Notes: generated by a model from the sequence alone, not told the origin. Counted from the stretch's first letter, positions 16,776 through 25,680 are shown. The stretch is DNA of 64,000 nucleotides from Haloplanus sp. XH21 (GCF_023276355.1 NZ_JALLPL010000001.1:868001-932000); one strand, 5' to 3'. Made by a program: numbers and translations.

Positions 16776-17066
16776 CTACCGAATGCCGATATCGTCTTCG
16801 GGCGGCGACCACTCGAACTCGAGTTCGAGTTCCAGTTGCCGGTGGGTCTCGCCGACGAACTCCACTTCGACCTCGATGGGTTCGTCGAACTCGAAAGGAA
16901 TCTCCCACTCGTCGGTCGAGATGGTGAGGCGCGGTTCGGATTCGATCTGGTCGGCCAGGTCGCGCAGGAAGTCGGCGGTCGACTGCCGGGAGAGGCGCAC
17001 CTCGCGTTCGAAGTAGCCGTCGGTAACCGTTCGAGTCCCGTCGTTCGCGTCCGGTAGGTCAGCCAT
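16776..17066 (-). CDS. Amphi-Trp domain protein
   Basis: A 96-residue acidic protein matching the amphi-Trp domain. The N-terminal helix (EREVRLSRQSTADFLRDLAD) is followed by amphipathic strands with alternating hydrophobic and acidic residues (EWEIPFEF, VEVEFVGE, LELEFEW). The family is common in halophiles and its function is unknown. The ATG at 17066 is preferred because it follows a TATA-like box at about 17085-17093 on the minus strand and gives the usual domain length. Confidence 0.8.
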   Translation of the reverse strand: MADLPDANDGTRTVTDGYFEREVRLSRQSTADFLRDLADQIESEPRLTISTDEWEIPFEFDEPIEVEVEFVGETHRQLELELEFEWSPPEDDIGIR

Positions 17067-17122
17067 GGACTGTCTAGAGAGGAGAGAGGTAAATAGTGTG
17101 CGCCCATACACCCCGGTAATCG

Positions 17123-17422
17123 ATGTCTCTGTTCGACGTTCTCGGGAGCAAGGCGCGTCTCAAGATCATCCGCGAACTCGCGACGGAGCCACGGTACGTC
17201 TCGGAACTCGCGGATCGAGTCGGGATGGACGGCAAGACGGCCGTCCATCACCTCTCGACGCTGGAGGAGGCGGGTATCGTCGAGAGCTACCGGACCAGCC
17301 GGCGGAAATACTACCGACTGGCCAAGCGCATCGAACTCCGGGCCTCGCCCGAACCCGACCCCATGTTTCTCCTCCACGCCGACGACGTCGAGGTCGACGA
17401 GGCCGAATCACGGTCGCGCTGA
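17123..17422 (+). CDS. ArsR-family winged-helix regulator
   Basis: A 99-residue protein that is essentially one winged helix: VLGSKARLKIIRELATEPRY, then VSELADRVGMDGKTAVHHL as the recognition helix, and a wing with ESYRTSRRKYYRLAK. No metal-binding cysteines are seen, so it is not a classical arsenic sensor. It is divergent from the amphi-Trp gene and 99 bases before the cation exchanger, either of which it may control. Confidence 0.82.
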   Translation: MSLFDVLGSKARLKIIRELATEPRYVSELADRVGMDGKTAVHHLSTLEEAGIVESYRTSRRKYYRLAKRIELRASPEPDPMFLLHADDVEVDEAESRSR

Positions 17423-17491
17423 CCGACGGCGACGCGCCCGAACCGTTGCGTGTATAATAATTCAACGTACGGTGATACCCGCGTACCAACC

Positions 17492-17500
17492 TACATAATA
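17492..17500 (+). promoter_or_regulatory. TATA box of the first cation exchanger
   Basis: TACATAATA is centred 26 bases before the ATG at 17522. It supports that start rather than an upstream in-frame ATG at 17450. Confidence 0.55.
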
Positions 17501-17521
17501 GTCCACACCTTTCGACGGTCC

Positions 17522-18733
17522 ATGGTACGAATGCGGGTGGTCGTCGGTATCGCGCTGTTACTGTCGCTTCTCGTCGCGTCGCCGGCCGCTTCGGCGGTCG
17601 CCGACGACCTCGGTGCGGCCGGACCGGTCGACACCGTCGTTGCCCAGGAGGAAGAAGAGGAAGGCGGTATCGAGGGGGCTATCTCCGGCTTCGTCGAGGC
17701 CCAGGGGACCATCGGGGCGGTCATCGTCCTCCTCGGCGGCGTCTTGCTCCTGACCGCGTGTACGGAGAAACTTATCAGCTACCTCGCGCGCGCATCGATC
17801 AACATGAAGATGTCGCTGTTCGCGCTCGCGATCATCTTCACCGGGTTCGAGTTCGACGACACGATCCTCGCGCTGGTGCTCTCGGGCGGCGGCCTGGAGA
17901 GCGCCGCCCTCGGGACGGCGCTCGGCACCGGTCTCGCCATCATCGGCGTGACGCTCGCCATCGCCGCCGTCATCAAGCCCTTCCCGGTCGATCTTCCGAA
18001 CGACTACATCGCCATCTTCGGCGTCGCGCCAGTTCTCCTCGTTCCCTTCGTCCTGCTCGGGACGCTCACGTTCGTCCACGGCCTCGTTCTGACAGCCTTC
18101 TTCGTGTTCGCCTTCGGCTACTTCCTCGTCCGGGAGCGCCAGCGGGAGATCCCCGTCTTCCGCGATACGGAACTCGGCGAGGAACTCAGTCCCGACGGCG
18201 GCATGGCTCGGCCCCAGTCGCTCGAAGAGATCCCCGAGGATCGGGCGCTCGGTGACTTCGCCGACTACGGAATCGTGTGGATCAGTCTCTCCATCGTCGC
18301 GCTCGCAGGCATCGTCCTCGCCGCCATGCTGCTCGAAGGCGGCTCCGAGGTGGTCATCGAAGGGTTCGGCATCGAGGAGACCGTCTTCGGTGCGACCTTC
18401 CTCACGCTCATCCTCACCTTCGAGGACATCATGCTCACCATCGAACCGGTCCGGCGGGGCTTCCCCGAGATCGGCGTCGGCAACGTCATCGGGAGCGTGC
18501 TGTTCTCGGTGACCGGTAACATCGGCGTCATCATGTTCCTGAGCGAAGTGAACATCTCTTCGTCGGTGCTCTCCTTCCACCTCCCGGCCATGATCGTCGT
18601 GACCGCGCTCGCCGCCTACTTCTTCTACGAGGGTGAGATGAAGCGCTGGCACGGCTACCTGCTCGGCGGCCTCTACGTCGCCTACTGGATCATCGCCCTG
18701 ATCGTGTTCAGCGGGGTGCCCATCGGCGAGTAG
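17522..18733 (+). CDS. Sodium/calcium exchanger family protein 1
   Basis: A 403-residue integral membrane protein. It has an N-terminal hydrophobic segment, an acidic loop (EEEEEGG), then ten or so helices arranged as two inverted repeats. The cation-site regions are GFEFDDTILALV in the first repeat and FEDIMLTIEPVRRG, then GNVIGSVLFS, in the second, as in the CaCA superfamily. It probably exchanges Na+ for Ca2+ or another cation. It is convergent with a paralogue at 18757-19830. Confidence 0.82.
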   Translation: MVRMRVVVGIALLLSLLVASPAASAVADDLGAAGPVDTVVAQEEEEEGGIEGAISGFVEAQGTIGAVIVLLGGVLLLTACTEKLISYLARASINMKMSLFALAIIFTGFEFDDTILALVLSGGGLESAALGTALGTGLAIIGVTLAIAAVIKPFPVDLPNDYIAIFGVAPVLLVPFVLLGTLTFVHGLVLTAFFVFAFGYFLVRERQREIPVFRDTELGEELSPDGGMARPQSLEEIPEDRALGDFADYGIVWISLSIVALAGIVLAAMLLEGGSEVVIEGFGIEETVFGATFLTLILTFEDIMLTIEPVRRGFPEIGVGNVIGSVLFSVTGNIGVIMFLSEVNISSSVLSFHLPAMIVVTALAAYFFYEGEMKRWHGYLLGGLYVAYWIIALIVFSGVPIGE

Positions 18734-18756
18734 AGGCCCGTTCGACGGTTCCCCGA

Positions 18757-19830
18757 TCAGAGCGGGAGCGCCACTGCATCGCTGTAGTTCGCGACCCAGT
18801 ACGCGGCGTACATCCCGAGCAACAGCACGCCGGTCCCGCGGCCCACTTTCCCGCGGAGGAAGGCCACGCTCACGACGCCGAGGGTCGCGAAGAAGAATGG
18901 CCAGTGGACCGTCAACACCGTGCCCGTCGTATCCAGCGGGTGGACGATGGCGATCAACCCGGCGTTCGCGCTGACGAAAAAGAGGATGCTGCCGACGACG
19001 TTGCCGACGCCGAGGTGAGGTCGGTTCTGCCGCACTGGTTCGACGGTGAGGAACAGTTCCTCCAGCGACGCGATGAAGCTCATCACCGTCGCGCCGAACG
19101 CGAGACCGGTTACGCCGAGCAGCGCGAGCAGGTCCTCCGCGCCCGAGACGGCGATTTCCGAGCCGACGGTCATCCCGATGGCGGCCACGATGGCGATGGC
19201 GAGAAACGCGGGCCCCTCGTACTGCTCGGGGACGCGCTTCTCGACGAACTCGTCGACGTCGAGATCTAGGTCGACGTCGAACCAGCCGTCTTCGTCGTCC
19301 TCGCGTTCCTCTCCCGCCTCGTGTTCGCGCTCCATGATCTCGACTTCCTCCGCCGAGAGATACCGCGTCTCGCTCCACCGTTCCAGCCCGTAGATGATCG
19401 CGAGATAGGGGATGAACGTCGCCGTGAGGACGATCCCGTCGAACCGCGAGAGCGTGCCGTCGAGCGCGAGACCGAAGAGGAGAAACGGGGTGAGCAGCGT
19501 CATCGCCAGGTAGTTCCGCGGCACCTTCGTCTCGAAGGGGACGAGCACGCCGGCGATACCGACGGCGGCCCCGAGGATGAACATCGCCTCGCCGAAGACG
19601 GTGCCCAGCGCGAGATCGGGTAACTCCTCGAACGCCGCTGCGACCCCCAGAATGACGTTTTCGAGGTCGGTCCCCGCGAGCACGACGGTGAGGAAAAAGC
19701 CGGAGACGCCGAGCGCCAGCGCCCCTTCGGCCACCGCTTCGATGAACGTCTCGACGCTGACGATGACGATGGCGACGCCGACCAGAAACAACACGACCGA
19801 GAGCAGTTCGCCCGACAGTCCCAGTACCAT
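18757..19830 (-). CDS. Sodium/calcium exchanger family protein 2
   Basis: A 357-residue CaCA-type exchanger. The repeats are visible as LAGTDLENVILG, then GTVFGEAMFILG, and ASLEELFLTVEPVRQ, then GNVVGSILFFVSAN. A cytoplasmic acidic loop (residues about 175-205, DEDGWFDVDLDLDVDEF) lies between the halves. The ATG at 19830 begins at the first hydrophobic helix; an upstream in-frame start is less likely. It ends 23 bases from the end of its paralogue. Confidence 0.82.
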   Translation of the reverse strand: MVLGLSGELLSVVLFLVGVAIVIVSVETFIEAVAEGALALGVSGFFLTVVLAGTDLENVILGVAAAFEELPDLALGTVFGEAMFILGAAVGIAGVLVPFETKVPRNYLAMTLLTPFLLFGLALDGTLSRFDGIVLTATFIPYLAIIYGLERWSETRYLSAEEVEIMEREHEAGEEREDDEDGWFDVDLDLDVDEFVEKRVPEQYEGPAFLAIAIVAAIGMTVGSEIAVSGAEDLLALLGVTGLAFGATVMSFIASLEELFLTVEPVRQNRPHLGVGNVVGSILFFVSANAGLIAIVHPLDTTGTVLTVHWPFFFATLGVVSVAFLRGKVGRGTGVLLLGMYAAYWVANYSDAVALPL

Positions 19831-19876
19831 GCGATTTGAGAGGGCATACGCCCACCGCCACATAAAGCCCCCGACC

Positions 19877-20665
19877 TTACAGATTCGAGGCGTGGCCCCC
19901 GCCGTCGACGGGGATGGCGGCGCCGTTGACGTAACTCGCTCGCTCCGAACAGAGGAAGGCGATCACGTCGCCGAACTCCTCGGGTTGCCCGATGCGCTCC
20001 ATCGGATTCCCGGCACTCCACTCCTCGAGTCCCGTGTCGTAGTCGGGGTAGTCGCCGCGTTCGACGCCCTGCTCGACGAGTTCCTCGATCCGCGGCGTCT
20101 CGTGGGTGCCCGGCAACACCGTGTTCGCGCGTACGTCCGGCGCGAGTTCCGTCGAGAGGGTCTTCTCCAGGCCGACGACGCTCATCCGCACCGCGTTCGA
20201 GAGCACCAGCGAGTCGATGGCCTCCTTGACGCTCCCGGAGGTGATGGTGGTGATAGTACCGCCGCCGTCTTTCAGGTGCGGCGTCGCCTCCCGCGCCAGT
20301 CGGACGACGCTCATCACCAGCAGGTCGAAGGCCTCGTACCAGTCTTCATCGTTCGTCTCCAGGAAGGGGCCGCTCGGCGGCCCACCGGCGCTCGTCACGA
20401 GGTGATCCAGGCCACCGAACTCCTCGACCGTCCGGTCGACCAGGTGCATCACGGCCGATTCGTCGGTGATGTCGCCGCGAACGCCGATGACCTCGCCCGT
20501 CGCGTCCGCGCGGATGTCGGCGACCGCCGCGTCGAGACGGTCGGGATCACGGCCGTTGACGACGACGTTCGCGCCCTCCGCCGCGAGCGCCGTCGCCGCC
20601 GCCTTCCCCAGGCCGCTGCTCGAAGCCGAAACCAGTGCCGTATCGCCGTCGAGTCCGAGATCCAT
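19877..20665 (-). CDS. SDR-family oxidoreductase with atypical active site
   Basis: A 262-residue Rossmann protein. The nucleotide-binding turn is SASSSGLGKAAA (residues about 15-26), followed by NGRDPDRLD and SAGGPPSGPF. Ser of the active site is in TITSGS, but the YxxxK pair is replaced by LVLSNAVRMSVVGLEKTL, so Tyr and the usual Lys are missing. A subgroup of SDR proteins with an SNxxR signature is known to me from annotation only. The ATG at 20665 starts at the usual SDR N-terminus. The substrate is unknown. Confidence 0.8.
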   Translation of the reverse strand: MDLGLDGDTALVSASSSGLGKAAATALAAEGANVVVNGRDPDRLDAAVADIRADATGEVIGVRGDITDESAVMHLVDRTVEEFGGLDHLVTSAGGPPSGPFLETNDEDWYEAFDLLVMSVVRLAREATPHLKDGGGTITTITSGSVKEAIDSLVLSNAVRMSVVGLEKTLSTELAPDVRANTVLPGTHETPRIEELVEQGVERGDYPDYDTGLEEWSAGNPMERIGQPEEFGDVIAFLCSERASYVNGAAIPVDGGGHASNL

Positions 20666-20822
20666 ACGCTGACGTGTCGTGCGGGCCCCCAAAGAGTCAC
20701 CGAAGGCGGAAATCGCGCCCCAACGGTCAAGTCAGTCGGTCCCCCAGCGGGGGTATGAACGGCCACGTCGGTCCCCCACCCGGACGACGCGGCGGGACGC
20801 ACCTGCTGTCGGGGGCGGTCCG

Positions 20823-21473
20823 ATGAGCCTCGTCGCCGTCGTCGACCTCACTCATCCGGATCTCGCGCTGACGCCGACGATCCGGTCGACGGCCGCGGAG
20901 ATTCAGGTCGTCACGCACGCGGCGACCGACGCCGAGACGGGCATGTTCTTCTTCCTCGTCGAGGCGGACTCGTTCCCGACCTTCGAGGCGGCGCTCGAAC
21001 GCGACGAGACGGTCGCGGATTCGATGCTGGTCGCCGAGGCGTCGACGGCGCGCATCTACCGCCTTCGGCACACCCCCGGGACGAAACTGGTCTCGCCGGC
21101 CACCACCGAAGTCGGCGGACTGATGCTCGAAGCCGAGAGCACCGCGTCGGGCTGGTCGATCCGGATGCAGCTCCCGGACCGCGAGACGCTCAGCCAGTTC
21201 TGCGAGTTCTGCGAGCGGGAGGGCATCGAGTACACGCTCGGTCACATCTACAGCCTCGACGAGTTCTCCGTCGACGACGGCGGCGTCGGCCTCACCGACG
21301 CCCAGCGCGAAACGCTGGTGAAAGCCTACACGGAAGGGTACTTCGAGGAACCCCGCGGCACGTCGCTCGAGGAACTGGCCGACGACCTCGGTATCTCGCC
21401 GACCGCCGTCGGCGGCCGCATCCGACGCGGCGCCTCTCGGCTCATCGAGCGGACGCTCGTCGACGAGGAGTAA
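20823..21473 (+). CDS. HTH_10 (bacterioopsin-activator type) transcription regulator
   Basis: A 216-residue haloarchaeal regulator. The N-terminal two thirds form a Bat-type sensor module with no obvious cofactor site. The C-terminal 55 residues are the HTH_10 domain (LTDAQRETLVKAYTEGYF, then GTSLEELADDLGISPTAVGG and IRRGASRLIE). It is divergent from the SDR gene and just upstream (in coordinates) of the catabolic cluster, which makes it a candidate regulator of it. Confidence 0.85.
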   Translation: MSLVAVVDLTHPDLALTPTIRSTAAEIQVVTHAATDAETGMFFFLVEADSFPTFEAALERDETVADSMLVAEASTARIYRLRHTPGTKLVSPATTEVGGLMLEAESTASGWSIRMQLPDRETLSQFCEFCEREGIEYTLGHIYSLDEFSVDDGGVGLTDAQRETLVKAYTEGYFEEPRGTSLEELADDLGISPTAVGGRIRRGASRLIERTLVDEE

Positions 21474-21499
21474 GTGGCGGTTCCGGGTCCGCCGTCGGC

Positions 21500-21850
21500 T
21501 CACACGACGTTGACGTGATCGTCCCGCGGCTCCCAGAGCACGCCGGTCAGGCGGTGATCGTCGACGGCCTCGAGCGTCTCCCCGACGGTCCATCCCTGCT
21601 CGCTCATGGCGGCACTGACGGCGCCGAGGGGCACGCCCTCGCCGTCCGCGAGGCCGTCGATGACGGCGATGAGTCCCTGCTCCGCCGGGGCCGCTTGCAT
21701 CTCGTCCGGACACCGCTCCCACACGATGTCGTGACCCGTGACCGCGGTGTGGCGGCGGTAGAACGCCACGATGTCGTTCGGCTGCTCGGTCGCCGCCCGC
21801 TCTCCGCAGGCGGGGCACTCGGCGACGAAGGCGTCCATGCAGGTGGTCAC
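21500..21850 (-). CDS. Small CxxC zinc-finger-like protein
   Basis: A 116-residue protein from a GTG at 21850 that overlaps the stop of the Rieske gene; an ATG at 21838 would give 112 residues and is equally plausible. CPACGER near the start and a later single Cys (WERCPDE) suggest a metal knuckle. The C-terminal half (GLIAVIDGLADGEGVPLGAV, then VGETLEAVDDHRLTGVLWEP) looks like a small helical domain. Translational coupling to the Rieske oxygenase suggests an accessory role. The family is not recognised. Confidence 0.65.
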   Translation of the reverse strand: MTTCMDAFVAECPACGERAATEQPNDIVAFYRRHTAVTGHDIVWERCPDEMQAAPAEQGLIAVIDGLADGEGVPLGAVSAAMSEQGWTVGETLEAVDDHRLTGVLWEPRDDHVNVV

Positions 21851-23013
21851 GCGTTGTACGCCTCTTGGGCCAGTCGGTGGAACCGGTGGAGCGTGTGCTC
21901 GTTGGGTCCAAGTTGTCCCTGTGCGAGCGCGCCGGACGTGAGCCCCTCGTACTGGCGCTCGACCAGTTCGAAGTCCTCCTCCTGAAGCTGGCGACTGGTC
22001 CGGACGAACTCCTCCTCTTCCTCGGTCAGCTCCGGCTCCGCGAAGTAGTAGTCGGCGATCAACTGGAACCGACCCTCGTCGATGGGGTCGATGATGTAGG
22101 TGCCGTAGCCGTCCGCCGTGCCGTACATGTTGACCGTGAAGTTGGGCCAGAAGTAGTGGAACTGGGCCTCGTGTTCGTCGTGGATACGGAGTTCGTCCTC
22201 GACGTCCTCCTCGTGGGTGTAGTGGAGGACCCAGTGGTAGTCGTTGACCTCCAGTTCGGACTCGTCGAGCTGAATGCCCGTGATCCAGTCCTGGTGGTTC
22301 GCCTGGCAGTGATCACATTCGGAGTAGTTGCCGCCGAACGTCTTCCAGTTGCACTCCACTTCAGAGACGTACCGCCGGGCGTGTTCGTACTCCTCCAGGG
22401 GCAGGGATTCCAGGCGCGTCTTGAGCTTCCCCGCCTGTTCGGCGAGCGACAGCGACGGGTCCTCCGCGAAGTTGAGGAAGACGAGCGGCCCGATGCTGTC
22501 GGTGTGGACCTCCATGAGGCCGTTCTCGTCGGGATCTAGGCCGCCGGTGTCGTCGGAATCGAGGCCGCAAACGTCATCGTCGTCGAGGTCGGGGTTGAGT
22601 TCCGCTTCCTCGAAACTCCGCGGCGTGCTCCGCAGGTCGCCGTCCAGGTCGTAGGTCCAGAGATGGTACGGACACTGGATGCGGCTCATGGTGCCGGGAT
22701 CCGTCATCGGCGTGTCGTCGACCATCTTCGACCCGCGATGGGCACAGACGTTGTAGAACGCGCGCACCTCGCCCTCCTCGTCCCGGGCGACGATGACCTG
22801 CTTGTCACCGATGGTCCGGGTGAAGTACTCCCCCGCTTCGGAGATGCAGTTCTCGTGGCCGGCGTACACCCAGTACTGCGAGAACACCTTCTCCTTCTCC
22901 ATCTCCCAGACGTCCGGGTCGGTGAAGTATTTCGCCGGGAGAGCGTTCGTCTCGTCCGTGATGTCGGGACTCACTGCGCTCACGCGTTCGTCGTTGCCGT
23001 TCCATCGAGTCAT
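21847..23013 (-). CDS. Rieske non-haem iron oxygenase, glycine betaine monooxygenase type
   Basis: A 388-residue oxygenase alpha subunit. The Rieske [2Fe-2S] ligands are Cys90, His92, Cys114 and His117 (CAHRGS and CPYHLW). The mononuclear iron site is in GGNYSECDHCQANHQD, with His235 and His240. The NYxECxHC pattern places it with GbcA, choline monooxygenase and stachydrine demethylase. It should hydroxylate an N-methyl group, releasing formaldehyde, e.g. glycine betaine to dimethylglycine. An acidic insert (residues about 141-170) separates the domains. No reductase gene adjoins. The start at 23013 fits a TATA-like box (ACTTAGATT) about 27 bases upstream. Confidence 0.85.
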   Translation of the reverse strand: MTRWNGNDERVSAVSPDITDETNALPAKYFTDPDVWEMEKEKVFSQYWVYAGHENCISEAGEYFTRTIGDKQVIVARDEEGEVRAFYNVCAHRGSKMVDDTPMTDPGTMSRIQCPYHLWTYDLDGDLRSTPRSFEEAELNPDLDDDDVCGLDSDDTGGLDPDENGLMEVHTDSIGPLVFLNFAEDPSLSLAEQAGKLKTRLESLPLEEYEHARRYVSEVECNWKTFGGNYSECDHCQANHQDWITGIQLDESELEVNDYHWVLHYTHEEDVEDELRIHDEHEAQFHYFWPNFTVNMYGTADGYGTYIIDPIDEGRFQLIADYYFAEPELTEEEEEFVRTSRQLQEEDFELVERQYEGLTSGALAQGQLGPNEHTLHRFHRLAQEAYNA

Positions 23014-23123
23014 GTATTCCCACATCCACAGTCGGGAATCTAAGTTCCTCACCTGTCTCACGTGGGATCCTTAAGTATCGGCGCGGCGCCCCCGAGGCTG
23101 CGGCCGGTCCTCGCCCCCGTCGG

Positions 23124-23975
23124 CTACTCGTTCAGGCGCTCGCGGCGCCACGCTTCGGTGTCGGCCACCTGGTTGAACGTGTAGATATGCAGCCCCCGGA
23201 TCCCGTACTCGGGGTCCTCGGCGTACGGCGCCAGCCCGTCGACGAGTTCGTCGGGCGTGTACTTGCCGCGGGAGCCGATGAGCCGACGGACGAACGACAC
23301 CACGCCGTCCGTCTTCTGCAGGAAGCGCACCGAGTCCCCGACGCCGACCTTCCGCGAGATGCTCAGCAGCCGCTGGTAGTCCATCACGCCGGGGATGCCC
23401 ACCTCGACCGGGAGCGAGATGCCCCGCTCGCGGACGTCCGCGATCCACCCTCGCACGGCCTCGGGGTCGTAACAGAGCTGAGTGGTGATATACGTGGCGT
23501 GCGGGGCCTTCTTCTCCATGGCCTCCACCAGCGTGCGGTCGCCGAGGAAGTCGTGACCCTCGGGGTAGCCGGTGATCCCCACGTCCTCGAACGCGTAGCC
23601 GAGGTCGTCGAGCGCCACGAGGAGTTCGTGCGCGGACGCGAACTCGCCGACCGGTTCGTCGCGGTCACCCCCCGGCACGAAGATGTCGGTGACGCCCGCG
23701 TCGACGAACCGCCCGACGACCGCATCGAGGTGCGCCTCGTCGCGGACGTACCGCGCGGCGAGGTGTGGAATCGGATCGTAGCCGCGTGCGGCCGCCCGCT
23801 CGGTCCACTCGACCGTCGCGTCGAGTCCCAACTGTGGCGAGGCGGTGACGGCGATCTCGGCGCCGTCGGGCAGCCGGTTCATCTGCTCCCCGAAGCTATC
23901 GAAGGGCATCAGTTCGAACCGCGGGTCGGTGAGCAGTGCCGCGACGCCGTCGGCGTCAGTGTTGGTGTGGGACAT
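23124..23975 (-). CDS. Methylenetetrahydrofolate reductase-like protein
   Basis: A 283-residue TIM-barrel protein of the MetF family. Recognisable pieces are IAVTASPQLGLDATVEW at the start (the catalytic-Glu strand of MetF is changed here), HLAARYV, IFVPGGDRDEPVG, VGITGYPEGH, and ITTQLCYDPEAVRGWI, the last two being family hallmarks. It should interconvert 5-methyl- and 5,10-methylene-tetrahydrofolate. Lying next to a DmdA-like demethylase, it probably runs in the oxidising direction on methyl-THF. A palindrome GACCAC-CGT-GTGGTC at 24010-24024 lies just upstream. Confidence 0.82.
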   Translation of the reverse strand: MSHTNTDADGVAALLTDPRFELMPFDSFGEQMNRLPDGAEIAVTASPQLGLDATVEWTERAAARGYDPIPHLAARYVRDEAHLDAVVGRFVDAGVTDIFVPGGDRDEPVGEFASAHELLVALDDLGYAFEDVGITGYPEGHDFLGDRTLVEAMEKKAPHATYITTQLCYDPEAVRGWIADVRERGISLPVEVGIPGVMDYQRLLSISRKVGVGDSVRFLQKTDGVVSFVRRLIGSRGKYTPDELVDGLAPYAEDPEYGIRGLHIYTFNQVADTEAWRRERLNE

Positions 23976-24009
23976 GGGGTCGACGGGTCAGGCCTCGTCG
24001 GCTCTAGAC

Positions 24010-24024
24010 GACCACCGTGTGGTC
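24010..24024. promoter_or_regulatory. Palindrome upstream of the MTHFR-like gene
   Basis: GACCACCGTGTGGTC has 6-bp inverted arms and lies about 35 bases before the start codon at 23975 on the minus strand. It is a candidate operator in the promoter region. Confidence 0.3.
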
Positions 24025-24136
24025 ATACTGTCGGCTGTAACTGTTTCGAGAGAGTCGCCATCTCGGGGTGGCGAATATCCGTGTCGGCGTACAGCCGGCA
24101 GTATCGGCGTTTCGCGTCCCGCTCGGGCCACGCGGG

Positions 24137-25522
24137 TCACTCCTCGGCGTCCTTTCGAGCGTTCAGTTTCGCCTGTTCGCGTGCGCTCGGATTCACGGAC
24201 TCCGTGAACGGCACCTCCGCGACCGTCGCGTACGCGGGTTCGCCCGACGCCGTGGCGTACTCGTCCGGCAAGTGGACCGCGAACTCGAGGTCGAGGTCCT
24301 GCTCGTAGATGTCGTCGTTCAGGAGGGCGTCGGTCTCCGCCTGCAGTTTGTCCGCGGGCACGAAGCCGAGACCGATGTTCGTCTCGAGGTCCGGATTCCA
24401 CCACGGCGAGGTCATGTAACCACACTCCGTGCCCGTGTCGGGGTCGGAGATGATCCAGAAGTCCGGCGCGTAGTCCCGAATCGGCTCGCCGGCGATTTTC
24501 AGGCCGACCAGTTTGTGGGTGAACGGGTACTCGCCGGCTTCGATCAGGTCCCGTTGGCGTTCGAGTTCCGCCTTGCCGACGTAGTCGGCGTCCTTGTCGT
24601 CGGGCACCTGATAGCCGAGATTGACCTGGAAGGGCGAGGTTTCGTGGTCCATGTCCTGGCCCCACGAGAGGATGCCCGCCGCGATGCGGCGGTGGTGGCC
24701 CGGGGCGATCTGTCGCCCGCCATGATCTTTGACCGACGCCATCACGGGATCCCAGACGCGTTCGGCGTTCTTCGTCGCGTCTTTTACGTAGATTTCGAAC
24801 CCCTTCTCGCCCGAGAACCCGGTCTGGCTCACCAGCACGTCACAGCCGTCGATCTCCGCCTCCATGAGCCCGTAGTAGGGAATGTCGCTCACCGCGTCGC
24901 CCACGACATCGACCAGCACGTCCTCCGAGAGCGGCCCCTGAATCTGCATCGGGGCGACGTCGATCTCGTCTATTTCGACGTCGAACCCCATCCCGACGTT
25001 GACGCCCTGGAGCCACTGCATGAGCGTCGAATCCGAGATGGAGAACCAGAACTCGTCTTCCGCGACCCGCAGCAGGATCGGGTCGTTCAGGATGCCGCCG
25101 TCCTCGTTACAGAGGATGACGTACTTGCCGTGCATCGGGTCGATGCCGGTGGCGTCGCGGGTGATGACGTAGTCGGTGAGTGCCTCCGCATCGGGGCCTT
25201 TCACCCGAATCTGCCGTTCGACGGCGACGTCCCACAGCGTCACGCTGTTCGTGAGCGCCTCGTACTCCGCCATCGCGCCGCCGTCCTCGGGTTCGACGAG
25301 TCCGCGCGGGTGGTAGATGCGGTTGTAGACCGTACACCGCCACGCCCCCTCCTCATTGAACGACTTGTGGAAGAACGGCGACTTGCGCACGCGCGTCGAC
25401 ACGAGCATCTCGATGCCCGGGTCGCCGGTCTGGCGCAAGTTTCGTGGGAGCGTCCGGTCCGACTGGTCTATCTCCGGGTGGTTCGGGTGGCCGTCGGGGG
25501 TCGGTGCCTGATCGCTCGTCAT
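24137..25522 (-). CDS. DmdA/GcvT-family tetrahydrofolate-dependent demethylase
   Basis: A 461-residue aminomethyltransferase-fold protein, longer than glycine-cleavage T protein (about 365). It follows the pattern of DMSP demethylase DmdA: VTLWDVAVERQIRVKG, KYVILCNEDGGILNDPILL, FWFSISDSTLMQWLQG, MQIQGPLSEDVLV. The C-terminal GCV_T_C domain is at about residues 330-440. It should move a methyl or methylene group from a methylated sulfur or nitrogen compound to THF. Next to it is a MetF-like gene, which could oxidise the methyl-THF. Alternatives are a betaine or sarcosine demethylase. The start has a TATA-like box (CCTTATCTG) about 27 bases upstream. Confidence 0.8.
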   Translation of the reverse strand: MTSDQAPTPDGHPNHPEIDQSDRTLPRNLRQTGDPGIEMLVSTRVRKSPFFHKSFNEEGAWRCTVYNRIYHPRGLVEPEDGGAMAEYEALTNSVTLWDVAVERQIRVKGPDAEALTDYVITRDATGIDPMHGKYVILCNEDGGILNDPILLRVAEDEFWFSISDSTLMQWLQGVNVGMGFDVEIDEIDVAPMQIQGPLSEDVLVDVVGDAVSDIPYYGLMEAEIDGCDVLVSQTGFSGEKGFEIYVKDATKNAERVWDPVMASVKDHGGRQIAPGHHRRIAAGILSWGQDMDHETSPFQVNLGYQVPDDKDADYVGKAELERQRDLIEAGEYPFTHKLVGLKIAGEPIRDYAPDFWIISDPDTGTECGYMTSPWWNPDLETNIGLGFVPADKLQAETDALLNDDIYEQDLDLEFAVHLPDEYATASGEPAYATVAEVPFTESVNPSAREQAKLNARKDAEE

Positions 25523-25611
25523 CGTTCGTGATATTCAACCCCTCCAGATAAGGATACACCGCAGGTGGTTGTGGTGTATAAGTGACCCCTCGTTGACGAC
25601 GGTGCGTATGC

Positions 25612-25621
25612 CGCCTATTTG
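25612..25621 (+). promoter_or_regulatory. Possible TATA box for the sarcosine-oxidase-like gene
   Basis: CCTATTTGCC lies 65-75 bases before the ATG at 25685, in a divergent promoter region shared with the DmdA-like gene. GTGTATAAGTG at about 25574-25584 is an alternative. Confidence 0.3.
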
Positions 25622-25665
25622 CCCCGTTGCGCCGGGCGAACGGCCGACACAACTGTCAAGAGAGT

Positions 25666-25680
25666 CCCCGTTGAACGGGG
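25666..25680. promoter_or_regulatory. Perfect inverted repeat just before a start codon
   Basis: CCCCGTTGAACGGGG has 7-bp arms around one central base and ends 4 bases before the ATG at 25685. It could be an operator or an mRNA hairpin hiding the translation start. Confidence 0.4.
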
